Below are positions 49,005 to 60,570 of a stretch of DNA of 64,000 bases, piece after piece. The translations under genes were made by a program, and so were the position numbers. The notes below the pieces were generated by a model that was given only the letters and a program-made list of their open reading frames with translations, searched no databases and was not told the DNA's origin. Numbering within the stretch: the first letter of the stretch is position 1; each line of letters begins with the position of its first letter. Source of the DNA: Pyricularia pennisetigena (lineage: Eukaryota > Ascomycota > Sordariomycetes > Magnaporthales > Pyriculariaceae); assembly GCF_004337985.1 (NCBI RefSeq), contig NW_021940923.1, forward strand, positions 907,951 through 971,950. The letters are read 5' to 3'.

Positions 49005-50336
49005 TCAAAGACCAGCATCCGACCCCAAAGTCACCTCAATCAGAGACATGAGACTCCCCACCGGCTTAACCACATTGCGGATGACCAGACGAGGTTCGGC
49101 ACGCCGGAATAGAGACTCAAACTCACTCAAATCTCGCTCCTTGGAGTTGGTCATGAGCGACATCTGCATGTCCATGGACCGCATGGGCCGCTCAACGACC
49201 GTCTGCCACTCCCCAGGTTGTGGGAGCACCGTATCCATGACGAGTAAACGGGAGCCAGGCCGGCGACCCATAGCGACGGCGATGTGGCCCAAGATGGTGA
49301 CGCATTTGTCGTCGGACCAGTCGTGCAGGATCATTCGTAACAGATACACCTCTGCGTCCAACGGCTGCGGCGCGAAGATGTTGTGCTCCATAAAGGTCAC
49401 ACGCCCGCGCAGCTCAGCGGGCACGGCTGAATTGTCGTCACTGAGGGCCCGCGCCACCACCTCGGGGAGGTCCTGCACCACACAGCTCATGTCGGGGTTG
49501 GCGAGCGCGACCTGCGCGGCACAGTGCCCAACGTTGCCGCCCATGTCAACCAGTGTTGCAGAGCCGAGGGCGGCCCAGTCAAAGGCTTCCACTAAATGGT
49601 CCGCCCTTTGGAAGCGTGAACTGGCCATGAATTGCATCAGCTCGCTAAACTCGGCCATCCGGGCAGGGTTCTCGCCATAGTAGTCAAACAGCGGCTTGTC
49701 TGTGCCGTAAACGATGTTGTGTGCAGCCTGGTCCGGCTCGCCACTGTCATGGCCCCAGCGGTCGATGGCGTCCACCTGGAACGCTGCCAGCTTGAACGTG
49801 TCCCGGCTAACAAAGTCATTGTACAACCGTACCCCGCGCGACTCAACCAGCCGTTTGGATGACGCCGTGTGGGCGACAGATCCGAGCTGCGGCTCAGCGA
49901 ATACGTGCAGCGTCATCAGGTGGCGCAATGCCCTTTTCAGCTGGCCGATACCGGTACCTGTTTTGGACGCAAGCTCGGAGTACTTGATGCTCCCTTGGGT
50001 TGGTATGGCCTCGGGAATCTTGAATCGCGATACGTACGCAAAGGCATTCAGATCGTGGACCTTATTGTACAGGTCCTCGGTCAGAACCTCGTCTGGCTCG
50101 GAAGCCAGCTCCAAAAGCGTCTTGCAAGCTTCGCGGAGCCGCTGCCTGGCCGCATCAGCCTCTGGGCTCAATTTGGGATACGCAATCGGGCCGCTGGATT
50201 CGAAAGATGGTTGCTGATGGCCGTTGGATGACAGATGCTCCTTCAGTTTGGTTGCCAGCTGCTGGCATTCTGTTCCCAGAGTTTCCAAGTCCACCTGTGG
50301 AGGCGGAACCTGAGACTGATTTTTTCTCGCCGACAT
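49005..50336 (-). CDS. O-methyltransferase, SAM-dependent (plant-type family 2)
   Basis: Transfers methyl from S-adenosylmethionine to a phenolic oxygen. A single exon encodes 443 residues. The first ATG of good appearance (MSARKN, 50336) was taken; the open frame continues upstream without an ATG of support. The N-terminal half has the winged-helix dimerisation fold (SELASKTGTGIGQLKRALRHL). The catalytic half has SAM motif I LVDMGGNVGHCAAQVA (about 262-277) and the catalytic base in LHDWSDDKC (His about 338), followed by LLVMDTVLPQPGEW. This class is common in fungal polyketide clusters. Its place at the edge of the cluster, next to the AT-rich block, suggests it methylates the product of the PKS or of the hydroxylases. 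Confidence 0.93.
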   Translation of the reverse strand: MSARKNQSQVPPPQVDLETLGTECQQLATKLKEHLSSNGHQQPSFESSGPIAYPKLSPEADAARQRLREACKTLLELASEPDEVLTEDLYNKVHDLNAFAYVSRFKIPEAIPTQGSIKYSELASKTGTGIGQLKRALRHLMTLHVFAEPQLGSVAHTASSKRLVESRGVRLYNDFVSRDTFKLAAFQVDAIDRWGHDSGEPDQAAHNIVYGTDKPLFDYYGENPARMAEFSELMQFMASSRFQRADHLVEAFDWAALGSATLVDMGGNVGHCAAQVALANPDMSCVVQDLPEVVARALSDDNSAVPAELRGRVTFMEHNIFAPQPLDAEVYLLRMILHDWSDDKCVTILGHIAVAMGRRPGSRLLVMDTVLPQPGEWQTVVERPMRSMDMQMSLMTNSKERDLSEFESLFRRAEPRLVIRNVVKPVGSLMSLIEVTLGSDAGL

Positions 50337-50697
50337 AATATTCGGTGCAACCACCGAGTGGGTGCTAGTGCTTTGAGGTCTCGTGATGTAATTTCCAATA
50401 GAAGGAGATATTCGAAGCTGAGCAGCTCGAGAATCGTGAATCGAAAAATAAAAGTAACATGTACCTTTCAAAGTGGCAATAGCTTGCGGTGTAACTTGTC
50501 CCCCGGGGAAAAAAAAGGCCACTCTGCCTCTCTAGAATTGATGTTTACTTGACTTGAGCTTAATCACGGGGATACCTTTGTGATTACCATGGTGATGCTT
50601 CCCTCAAATATCCCGTTACTACTAGCAGGCATTAAGAATTTAACCCTTAGCAAGTACCGTCCAACTGGGTCGATGATCTGTAATCATGCAGTAGCAC
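50337..50697 (-). promoter_or_regulatory. Promoter region of the O-methyltransferase gene
   Basis: About 360 bp between the methyltransferase start and the first repeat of the AT-rich block. No gene is seen. A 9-nt A run and CCCCGGGG (about 50500-50515) occur. Composition is still that of normal genic DNA, so the sharp drop in GC begins beyond here. Confidence 0.4.
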
Positions 50698-50910
50698 TGA
50701 ACGCATTTAGTCTCAGGGCTCATCCCTGAAGCCCAGAGCTCCACAATTGACCCGCTTCGTAGCTCAATTGCGGCTTTGTAATGTATTTGTGGGTCCATCC
50801 AAAAAACGCTCTGGTTCAGGTCTGAAAACAATTTGTCGATTTTCGCCGCTTATGGCGGTATTTTCGTCAATTCGGCGACCAATACTCCGTTATAAAAAAA
50901 TAATAAAAAT
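50698..50910 (+). repeat. Interspersed repeat copy 1 (cagggctcat family)
   Basis: Begins agtctcagggctcatcc and ends with caatttgtcgattttcgccg followed by a ttatggcggta block. The same start and end elements recur at 51348-51560, and a shorter version occurs at 36384-36478. It directly precedes the left inverted repeat of the large AT-rich element. Confidence 0.6.
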
Positions 50911-51001
50911 CGTAAAAATATACGGTTTGTACGTTGAAGATATTATTTAGTAGTATTATTAATAAGGATTTACTTTTTATTTTTATACGTATAATTAAGC
51001 G

Positions 51002-51346
51002 TGTGAGGAGGTTACGAGATAGAATAAGCTTAATCTTGAACGCGGGGAAAAGTGGATCACGTATAAGGCTGATGGAACGTTGAAATGGCAGATAACCGTC
51101 TGCTAGCGGGTAATAGAGATAATATATTATTGTTGTTGCACAATCGATTCGTTGAATCGTTGAATCGATGAAGGTTATGAAGGTGATGAATCTAAGGCTA
51201 AGTTGTGAATTACGTGTTCGAATCCGTAGGTGCAGATCTTCGATCCGGATGTCCGGAATGCGGGGTTACGTCACATGATTTGGCCTTATTCATATGACTG
51301 ACCTACCGACCTATTGAGCCTAACGGCCCATTAAGCCTAACGGCCT
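51002..51346 (+). repeat. Left copy of a 345-bp inverted repeat
   Basis: Starts TGTGAGGAGGTTACGAG and ends CCTAACGGCCT. It is nearly identical to the reverse complement of 60571-60921; the most obvious differences are a small duplication in the right copy and a few substitutions. Inside are a B-box-like GTTCGAATCC and two tandem 16-bp units (GCCTAACGGCC type) near the inner end. Composition is normal, unlike the AT-rich DNA on both sides. Confidence 0.93.
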
Positions 51347-51347
51347 T

Positions 51348-51560
51348 AGTCTCAGTGCTCAGACTAGACCCCCCTGCTTCGCAGTGGGGACCGAGCGCTC
51401 CATGTACCTTTCAGCCACATGGTTTTTCGACCAATTACATTGGCCGAAAAAATCGCGCTCGTTCTAATTTGAGGACAATTTGTCGCATTTCGCCGTTTAT
51501 AGCGGTACCACCAACAAAACACCCAATATTGCGATATCGCCAACTACCATTCCCCCCGAT
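51348..51560 (+). repeat. Interspersed repeat copy 2 (cagggctcat family)
   Basis: Starts agtctcagtgctcaga and shares with copy 1 (50698-50910) the block around caatttgtcgcatttcgccg and the following gcggta. The two copies are in direct orientation, and the left inverted repeat sits between them. This suggests the inverted-repeat unit inserted into, or together with, this family. Confidence 0.55.
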
Positions 51561-52731
51561 ATACAAAAAAATAAAAAATTTTTACCATTATACCATATAT
51601 TTACGCATATTAATTTTTATTCGATATACTATTAAACCAAATAAAACCCGAATCCAATAATGGAAAATACATTTCCAATAATACCAATAAATATACCCGA
51701 AAAAATATTCCCATTCGCGTAATTTGCAACCTAATATTTTACGTCCGACCTAACCCTATTATTTCCATCGATATCGCAATTATTTTCGTTTTTATCGTTA
51801 TCCCAATTATTATCGCCCAATTGTATATTCGAAAATAAATGGGAATTTAAGTTTTTTTTAATCGATTAAAAGCAATTACCGAGGGAATCCGAATCCGAAA
51901 CGGAAATAAACCCCAAAACCAAATTTATTCGCGATATTACCAAATTTTGGCGCAACCGTTACCGATGCACCAATTTTACGCAATTTATTTACGTTTGGGT
52001 AATAGCGGTAAATTTTTACGAAATTACCCGACCTGCCCCATCGCGAATATTTTTTTTTAAAAAAATATTACGAAACCCTTAAATCCGAAAACGTTTACGC
52101 GTTAATAAAGTCGAATACCGTTTTAATAATAAATTTTTTGCGCTTATTAAGGCCAATTTTTTACGTAAGGAATTGTAGCAATTAATATAATATTTACGCT
52201 TTTTTAACCGGTTCGAACCCACAAATTTCCAATTTTCGGGAATAAAAAATTGTTCCGCTAAAAACGTAAACGATATAAATTGGTTTAAATAAATATTTGA
52301 TACGTCCACCCAGGAAATCCCGTCCAAAACGCCAATATTATATAAATTTATATTTTTATTATTATTGCATTCCCGGGGCCACCGCCCGTTTTATTTATCG
52401 TTACAAATTTCGAACGTGGTACACCTGGAACTAAATACCTTTTTAAAAACCATAAACCCCCCAACGTTAAAAAACTAACGCGTTATATTAATATTGGCGA
52501 TTTTAACCCACGGATATTCCCCCCAAAAAAACAATTATTTATTACGCGCATTCGCATTATATTTTATAAATAATGGAATTCCACAACGTATTGTAAATAT
52601 ATTATCCGGGTTTGGAATATATTTATTTTATAATATTATTAAACGGTAAACCTAACAATTTATCGCCGTTACCCGAATACGTTATTAGCAATATTTATAT
52701 TTATATTTAGTTTTTACCGCGAACAGCAATA

Positions 52732-52770
<39 letters not shown>

Positions 52771-54970
52771 CATATAAACAAATTTAAAAAGGATCGCTCG
52801 TAACCCAACATTATCCTTCGTATATAATAATTTCAACTTTTTGGATAAGGTATAAGATTTTGGATATGGAAAACGTAACCGAATGCAAAATTTAACATCG
52901 TATTTCCTTATATTAACGCCAGGATTTAAACGATACACGTAATCCTAATGGTACGCCACCGTACCTTTCCGCCAAAAATGGTTACAAACGCCCGCCTTTT
53001 TACAATATCCGGACACCTATTACGAAAACGCCAAATATTATATAATATACCAAATTTGTGGTTTTTTATTCCCTAACCGCCCACATACGCCTGGAACAAT
53101 CCCATAACACCCTACCTTCGCACGAATTACATTAATTTTTTACCTTATCCAAACCCCCGTTATTACCGAAAACGAAGGGGAATACGCAAAAGTTATCCAA
53201 ATCCACGAAATTTTTTTTAAACGTTTTTTAAACCTATTACCCGACTATTTCGACTATTTTTCCGTCCTGCTCCTCGTTTATAGGGATTAAAAAATAACGT
53301 TATATATCCGTACCATTTAGGGAATTTATATCGAATTATTTTAACCCTTTAACAAAAAATAATGGATATTACCCGTACCAGCGTTTTTCTATATCGAATT
53401 CAATTTTATTAATTAATTATGGCAATATTACGCCCCTATTATATTTATAAATATAATAAGGTTGGGGAAATATAACCAGTTTTAAAAAAATAAAAAGGAA
53501 TTTTACCACGTTTTACGGCTTTTACAAAATGCATTCCGGTCCCGCATTTTATACATTATAATTGCTATTTTAATCCAAAACGGATTATTGGACAGGGATT
53601 AAATTTTTAAAAACGCCCTGGAAAAAGTTTTTACCGATATACCATATAACATATATATTTCCGTGGTAAACCGTATTTACGATAATATATTCGCTGGTTA
53701 TATTAACGGTTTAATGGGTATTAAATTATAGGATATAAAACCTAAAATTAATATCGCCTTCCGCACGCAACGCCGTTATTTGCAAATAATTAACCTTTTA
53801 TAAATAATAATAAACGCGTTCCACCAAAAAAATTACGGCGTATTGGAAATTATAATACCGCAATTGGTCCTATTTTTTTACGGTTGTAAAGCAAAAAATT
53901 ATGGCTTTAAAATATTATATTTAGCCTGGTTATTACGACCAAAGGTTATAAATTAACCGCTGCGTACCGGGATTTTAAAATTAGCGTTCGTAAAATATAC
54001 CACGGCCGGGAATAAATTTAAACCGGTAAACCTAACAATTAAATATATTAATAGGGGTTTCGCTATAAATATTAAAAATAACCGCAATTTTACGCACGAT
54101 TTGCGAAAAATATTCCTAAATTGTGCAGCGATAGGGCTAATCGCAATCACGGTGCGCAAAACATTAGAAAACATCGCCCGTACACGCATTAATAACAAAT
54201 ACCATATAATATTAATTAACCAGGATATAATCCATTATACGTATTTGTTATTCCAAAATGGTTGGGGAAACGAAAAAACCGAAATATTACCCAGTTTCGA
54301 CTTCGACGGCCCTAATTTATTATACCTGGGTTTAAAAAAACTAATAGGCGACAAATTGGAGGTATTTAATTAAAAAATCGTACGCCCTAATAACGTGTTA
54401 TTTTAGGCGGATATTAAAAAAATAAGGGCAAATCCAAAGGAAGGATATAACCGGATAAACGGTTTAGATATTAATGGTATAATTAACACCGAAAAAAATT
54501 TGCTGGACGGAATATACGAAAAATCCGACGAAAAAGGCGTATAAAATTTAAAATAATAAAAAATAAATTACGCAAACCAAAACGGGTAAAGGCGAAAATC
54601 GTTCCATTATAAAAAAAAATTAAATAAACGAATAACGGTAATTTTACCCGCGAATAACGGAGGTAAAACAGCGTCCGTAAAACTAATAAATACAAATAAA
54701 CAAATACCAATTATAAATTTGGTTTAAAATAAAATGCGAAATATAATTTCTTCCAAAATTTTCCGTATAAATAACCCGTTTCCTATCTATTTTTTTTGCC
54801 CAAATAAACTATATTTTCCATCCACCGCCAATTATAAATCCAGTAAAAAAAATCTTGGTAATAACCGTTATTATAATACCCCATTAACCACGAATAATAA
54901 ATCCATTAAACCGGATCCCAATAATAATAATTGTTATAACATTATATATATAAAACCCTTAATTTTATAA
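51561..54970 (+). pseudogene. RIP-degraded plus-strand gene relic, perhaps a DUF6589-like element protein
   Basis: The sequence is very AT-rich, with scattered stops, but a protein-like trend persists on the plus strand. The clearest part is 53820-54373, where two blocks read GCKAKNYGFKILYLAWLL and INQDIIHYTYLLFQNGW in the same frame. The first resembles my memory of DUF6589 proteins that are common in fungal repeats; this is a weak match. Stops are mostly TAA/TAG where CAA/CAG would fit, as RIP predicts. It ends near 54970, facing the SNF2 relic. A (TA)n microsatellite lies at 52739-52766. The gene's start could not be located. Confidence 0.35.
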
Positions 54971-54974
54971 CATT

Positions 54975-57900
54975 AAACCCCAAAAAAAAAGCAAAACAAA
55001 AAAACCTAAACCGATTAAAAAAACGAAAACGTTTGGCAGCGTTAAATGTTTTTTTAGGAGTGGGTTTATTAGCGCCACGCCTCTTTTTCCGAATTGGGGT
55101 CGCGGTAAACGATCCAAAGACCGAATCGTCCTCCTTTTTATCCTTTTTTGAAATAGGTATACAGGGTTTCCTTAACGAATTAAATATAAATTTATCGTAA
55201 TTAAAGCCAAAATCGATAAATGAAAAAAACGGAATAACGACCGCTAAAAAATCGGCGTTATTATTATTAAAAATGCCTTTTTTAAACGGTTTATTGGTTT
55301 CCCGGCGTTTAATAACCCAGGAGCCAAAATCCCTTATTGGGGCCCCGATAACCCGCGCGGTCGCGGTTTCGTCGTAAAATCCATCGCTGTTTTTAATTTA
55401 TTTTATTAATTTAACCATAAACCCCTAATTTATAGTGGTAAAATCGAAATAAAATAAATATATACGATTAATATAATTAGCAAACGTATTACGGCCACCA
55501 TTTTGTTCCTGGTATTAATAATTAATATAAATTGGACCCAACGTCAAAATAAAAGCTAACGTTTTTTCCACCAAATCCTGTTCGTTAAATTGTTTAGGGA
55601 TATTTAATACGAATATTAAAGCCAGGCGAAAATAAAATTCGCCTATATGGCGCGTTTTGTTAAAATAAAAAATATTAAAATGCTGGGGGGGTTTTGCTAT
55701 CCAAACGAAACAGTTAAAAGGCTAGGAAAATATAATTGCTATTACCTTATACGCTAGGAATTGTTTAATAATTGGGGACTGGATAGCTTTGGGGAAACGC
55801 ATGCGCGTAATATATTTAAATAATATTTATTATATATTAATAACGGCCGGAATAGTAGAAAAAGGGGCATTAACCTTCCGGAACATGCGATTTTTTACCC
55901 AATCGAAAAGGGTACCTCGCATTTCGAAAATGCGCCAAATAATAGGCTTATTTTAACCCAACCGAATTAAACGACCACAAATTTGCAACTGTATATTAGC
56001 GTTCCATATTAAAGGGATAATAATACCAGTATAACAATTGGGGTGCAAATTAAAACCAGCGCTGGAAATATTAATATTTAAAATATAAACGTTAAAATTG
56101 GAGCTGGAATCGGTGAAATCGGAAACGGTTTTATCGCGTTCGGCTTGGGACAGGTTTAATCGGATAATAATTACACCGAAACTGGCTTTTTCCAAAATAA
56201 AAGCAATAAAACTAAAAAAATTAGCAAATATATTAAAAATTGTAACAATTATTACAAAAATGGAAAAATAACAGCCATTGTAACATTTGTTATAATTTAA
56301 AAACATAAAAATTGTAATAATTGTTACAATAATTGTGGGGAAGGAAAGGGATTGTAACAATTATTACCATATAGCTAATTTACGTTTAAATCTAATAATT
56401 GGGGGTTATAACCAGGACGCGTTAACCTTTTTTTTTTTCCTTTATGTAAATTTCGACCACGCGGGTAATAAATGGCGATTCGTTTAATATAAAATGGACC
56501 ATTTTAACCCTGCCCGACGGAAATAACGTTTTAAAATTAGTGCAAATTTTCGAATAAACCCAATTAAAGGGACTGTCGCCGCTATATTAAATTAAAACGT
56601 CCACAATTACCGATCTAAAACGGGTTTCTCCTTCCTGTAAATTTTTTTTAAAATTTTGTCGGACGTTGCGGTGTTTGGTTTTAAAATCCATTTTTTTTAA
56701 CGCCAGTATTTTACCCAATTCCGCCGAATTAATATCCCGGGTATCGTCCTCGGCGTAAATTATTAATTAAAAAAAATAATTAATTGCCAAAAACTGTAGC
56801 AGGCGGATAAAACCTATATTAAAAAAAACCGAGGTTTGGCGGTTATTAGTTATAATATCCGCATTAATGGGAATTCCTAATAAAGCGGGACCAATATCGT
56901 CGGTATTTTCGCCCACGAATGCGGTAATAATATTTTTAAAAATTGTTTCGGTATTTGTTATAACGTTTTCGAAACGGTGGCCAAATTGGAGCTCCTTAAT
57001 AATAATATTATGGGGCGGAATGCGTTTACGGGGATAAATAATTATACCGTTGGGTAAAATAAACCCGGTATTTATATTTTTGCGTACCGTAAATACGCCC
57101 GTATATTTAAAAATTATTAACGATTTTTCGTTTGGTGTGGTGGTAGGAGTTATAAGGTTTAAAATTCGAGGGTAAAACAGCCATTATTTCCAATTTATCG
57201 ATTCGAATTTTTATAAAAAAATTTTAATGTTTTTATCGATATTAAAAGCGACGAAATAACCATTATTTTCCCAAATATAATCGACCGTAAATATATTTTT
57301 TTAGGACAGGTTTTCAAATCGGGCGAAAAAAATCGCAATTTTGTCCCAAACCAGGGTATTAAAACCAGTAATATCCCTAATTTTGTTAATAATCGGCGTA
57401 GTAATGGTTATGCCCCGATTAATGCAAAAAATAAGGCGAAATGCGCGGTATATTATCGATTCGCGGTAACGGAGGTATTAAATTTCGTTTCCAATTATAT
57501 ATTAAAAAAAAATACCGCATAATAAATATATAACCAAACGCCGGATATTTTTGGTGTTTTCGCCCGTGGAGAAATCGGCCTTCCGACCGTTTCTGCGTTA
57601 ACGGTTCCTAATAAAATTATTTAATTTAAATAAATATATTAATATAACGAAATTATAATAATTGTTACAAAAAATATTTATTAGGTATTATTTTTAATAT
57701 CGGAATTATCGTCGAGGTTATCGACGTCGGGGGGGCGTTGTTAAAGATTAAAATCGATAACCTTATTTATGCACTATAGGTTAAACACCTTTTCCGCGTT
57801 ATGGATTTCGTCCAACTACTTAATTTTTCGGATTAGGAATATCGAATAAAATGTAATAATAACCGTACCCGCAAATTTGGAATTAAATTTGCGGGCGGCG

Positions 57901-59770
57901 AATTTGGTTAAAATATTGTAAAATTGCGTTTGGGTAAAAATAGCAACCGCTCGCGGGGTATCGGCAGCGCATATTTCGGCTAAATTATAATAATATTTAA
58001 CGTCGAAGGCTGGGAAATTGGTTATTACCTTTTTAAATATTTGCGAAACAAGGTTGGCCGGGACGAAAATCAAAATAAAAAAACATCCGTCGGTATTTTG
58101 GATAAATCGGTCGTATTAGTAACGGATATACCATATATAAATCGCCGTAAAATAAATAATCGTTTTTCCTATATTTATTTCGTTGGTTAATAATTAATTT
58201 TTAAAAATTAATTGTTCCAATTTTAATAAGGTGTGGGTATTTAAACCGAAAAAAAAGTTAATTTAACAAAAACAAAAATTGTAATAATAATTACAAAAAT
58301 AGGGGTGGGATTGTAATAATAATTACAAAAATAGGGGCAGGATTGTAACAATAATTACAAAAATAGGGGCAAAATTGTAACGACAATTACAACTATTAGG
58401 GATAATGCATATATAATTTACTAACCAATTAATAGGGTAACTAATGGCGATTAAAAGGAGTATTAGGTATATCCCAGTTAAACCAAAAATATTTACCTTT
58501 AATTTTTTTATATTTGAAACCGATTTTGTTATCGGTATTTAAACCGTCGATAGGTAAAATGTTTTAAAAAAAGCGCAATTTTTTTATAATAGCTTAAATC
58601 GCGTCCGAATTAAAAAGATAATTAATCCAGGGATAACCCTTAATTAAAATAGAAAATTGCGCATAATATACCAAAAAAACCGCTAGGATTTTTTCGCGGG
58701 CGTCCTCGAAAATTTCCTTTTTTGCGCGGTCCATATTAGTAAATCGATCGGCGATAATGGATTGGGTTTATATAAAATTGAGGAAATTATTTTGTTGGTC
58801 GTCGCCAAAAAATTTGGGATAAAATTCGGTAATTTTTATTTTGGGTTTAGTAAAAATGGGACGATAAAACCGCTTTTCGTCGTACAAATTGTTGAAAATA
58901 TTTTTAAATATTAACAAATCCAATGGGTGCATTTAAATTTGATTTGCACGCTTTTTTTTCTTTTTTAACCGTCCGACCTTAATAGGTTTAAAACGGGACC
59001 AGGTATCGATAGCGAATATTATTATCGTCCTATTATAATAGGCGCGGTTAAAACCAAATAAATTGGCGACGTCGATGGCTTGGTCGGTTCGCGAACGGGC
59101 AACCAAACGATACTAAAATTGCATTAAATATAAATTATTTAGGGCGATAACGTTGTCGGCGATAATTGTATAATCGGCGATAATAAATAGGGTGGAGGAT
59201 TATTCGATATTAAATTTAAAAAAGTTGCGGCAATTTCCACCAAAATCGTTAGAATTTTCTTTATTTCCAATAACGATTTTTCCCTGCCGGCGAAAAATAA
59301 AATAAAAAAAATGGTAGCAAATTTTAAACCAATTGTCGATATAGTAACCGTTATATATATATGGTCCAAAATTAGCGGTTTTAAATTTCAAATCGCCGTT
59401 TTTAAAATTAGGTCCGGTGGTTATTATCCGCAAATAAATTAACATCGTGGCGAAAATTGTAGGAATTATAACCGGTTTGAATTTGTTTGCGAATATCCTT
59501 AGCCCGGGGAGGTTAATATCGCCTTAACGGATAAAGGGGGGGATAAGGGGTAAACGACGCCGATTTGCCAAATTATCGAAAATGGGTTTGGTACCCCTAT
59601 CGTTAAATATATCCGGTACGGAGGCTAAAATCTTTTACCAAACGGGTATTTTATTGCTTTTAATTTATTTGCCGGGATTACCTGCTTTAAAATAAATTAA
59701 AAAACCGAATACGTCGGCGATTAAAAATAAATTAACCAATAATTAAAATTATACCCGTTATCCCAAAATA
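54975..59770 (-). pseudogene. RIP-degraded SNF2-family helicase/ATPase gene
   Basis: Helicase landmarks appear in order on the minus strand despite many stops. Motif I region: NEINIGKT, about 58160-58190, where intact SNF2 proteins have DEMGLGKT. Next comes IFVPANLVSQIFKKV (about 58030-58070). Motif II is LDEIHNAEKVF (about 57785-57820). In the helicase C-terminal lobe, LSQAERDKTVSDF, SSAGFNLHP and LQICGRLIRLG lie at 55953-56180. Coding-like sequence extends to about 59770 on the N-terminal side and to a basic tail near 54990. Stops are largely TAG/TAA at places suited to Gln. The gaps between coding blocks, probably old introns, carry the recurrent near-palindrome. Nonfunctional as it stands. 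Confidence 0.75.
58279..58392. repeat. Four 32-bp tandem units, each centred on an 18-bp near-palindrome
   Basis: The near-palindromes TTGTAAYRAYAATTACAA start at 58279, 58311, 58343 and 58375, exactly 32 bp apart, separated by aaataggggYRGG-type spacers. The array lies in a gap between coding blocks of the SNF2 relic. Related single copies occur elsewhere between 56.2 and 62.4 kb. Confidence 0.9.
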
Positions 59771-60460
59771 TATAAAAGGGTGAAAACTAAATTGTAACAG
59801 TTGTTATATTGTAACAGTAATTATTTATTATTACCGCAAAAAATTGTAATAGCTGTTACAATATAGTAAATAGCAGGATATATTAGTGCAAAAATTATAA
59901 TAATTGTCGCAATCCAATAAAAAGAAATATTAACCTATTATATTAATATGTTATATTAAAGCATTTATTGTTTCGTAACCAAATACGACTATTACCTCGT
60001 TTGTATTCGACGAATTACTGTTAAAATAATATACCAAAATCTGGCCATTAACGCGTGCTTTTGCTGCGGCGACGCCAGCAACGGATTAAAGGCGTTTAAA
60101 AGTTTAAACGATTGGGGTTTCGTTCGTATTACGGAAAATGTTATTTCCGCGACCGAACCAGGCGGGCGGGTTGGTATTATTATTAATTTTAAAGCAGTTA
60201 ATATAACCCAAATGGGGTATAATACGAACTATTTTGGTAATATTCGTATTTTTTGTGAACATGGCTAGCGCAGGGCTAATTATATTAGCTACCCTGCATT
60301 ATTTTATAACGGCTAGCACGGGCTAATTTTATTAGTCACCCTGCATCGAATAAATAAATAAATAACAAATAAAACGTATACGCGTTTATACACACAAAGC
60401 TTTATATATCACGTCTTTGTTCATAGTTTCAACAACAAAACAAATACGTCATATTTAATC

Positions 60461-60541
60461 TAGCTTAGTGGTATAATGCACGTACCATAATCTATATCAT
60501 ATATACGTTGAAGTGCGTGGGTTCGAATCCCGTTGTGGTCG
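60461..60541 (+). tRNA. tRNA-like sequence (probable pseudogene or SINE head)
   Basis: An A-box-like TAGCTTAGTGGTATAATGC begins at 60461 and a B-box GGTTCGAATCC at 60520. The T-stem/loop (GTGGG TTCGAAT CCCGT) and most of the D-stem can form. A CGTA/TACG anticodon stem encloses 19 nt, as if an intron were present. The 5' strand of the acceptor stem (60454-60460) does not pair with the 3' strand (60534-60540), so a functional tRNA is unlikely. ATTTTCT follows the 3' end, as a pol III terminator would. It directly adjoins the right inverted repeat. No amino acid is assigned. Confidence 0.45.
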
Positions 60542-60570
60542 CAGATTTTCTGTGCATGCATAAGCACAAT

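Noticed and set aside
50337..50522. N-terminal extension of the O-methyltransferase
   Set aside because: The extra 62 codons begin at a non-ATG codon and look like leader sequence. MSARKN at 50336 is the first ATG.
51190..51235. Possible tRNA inside the left inverted repeat (GTTCGAATCC)
   Set aside because: The only A-box-like string lies about 20 bp before the B box, too close for a tRNA body, and no cloverleaf can be drawn.
55953..56360. Intact small membrane protein suggested by hydrophobic residues on the minus strand
   Set aside because: The hydrophobic part is a translated AT-rich gap. The conserved part is the helicase C-terminal lobe of the SNF2 relic.
58279..58392. CRISPR-like array (regular 32-bp spacing)
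   Set aside because: Units are contiguous near-identical tandem repeats without unique spacers, in a eukaryotic repeat block. It is a minisatellite.
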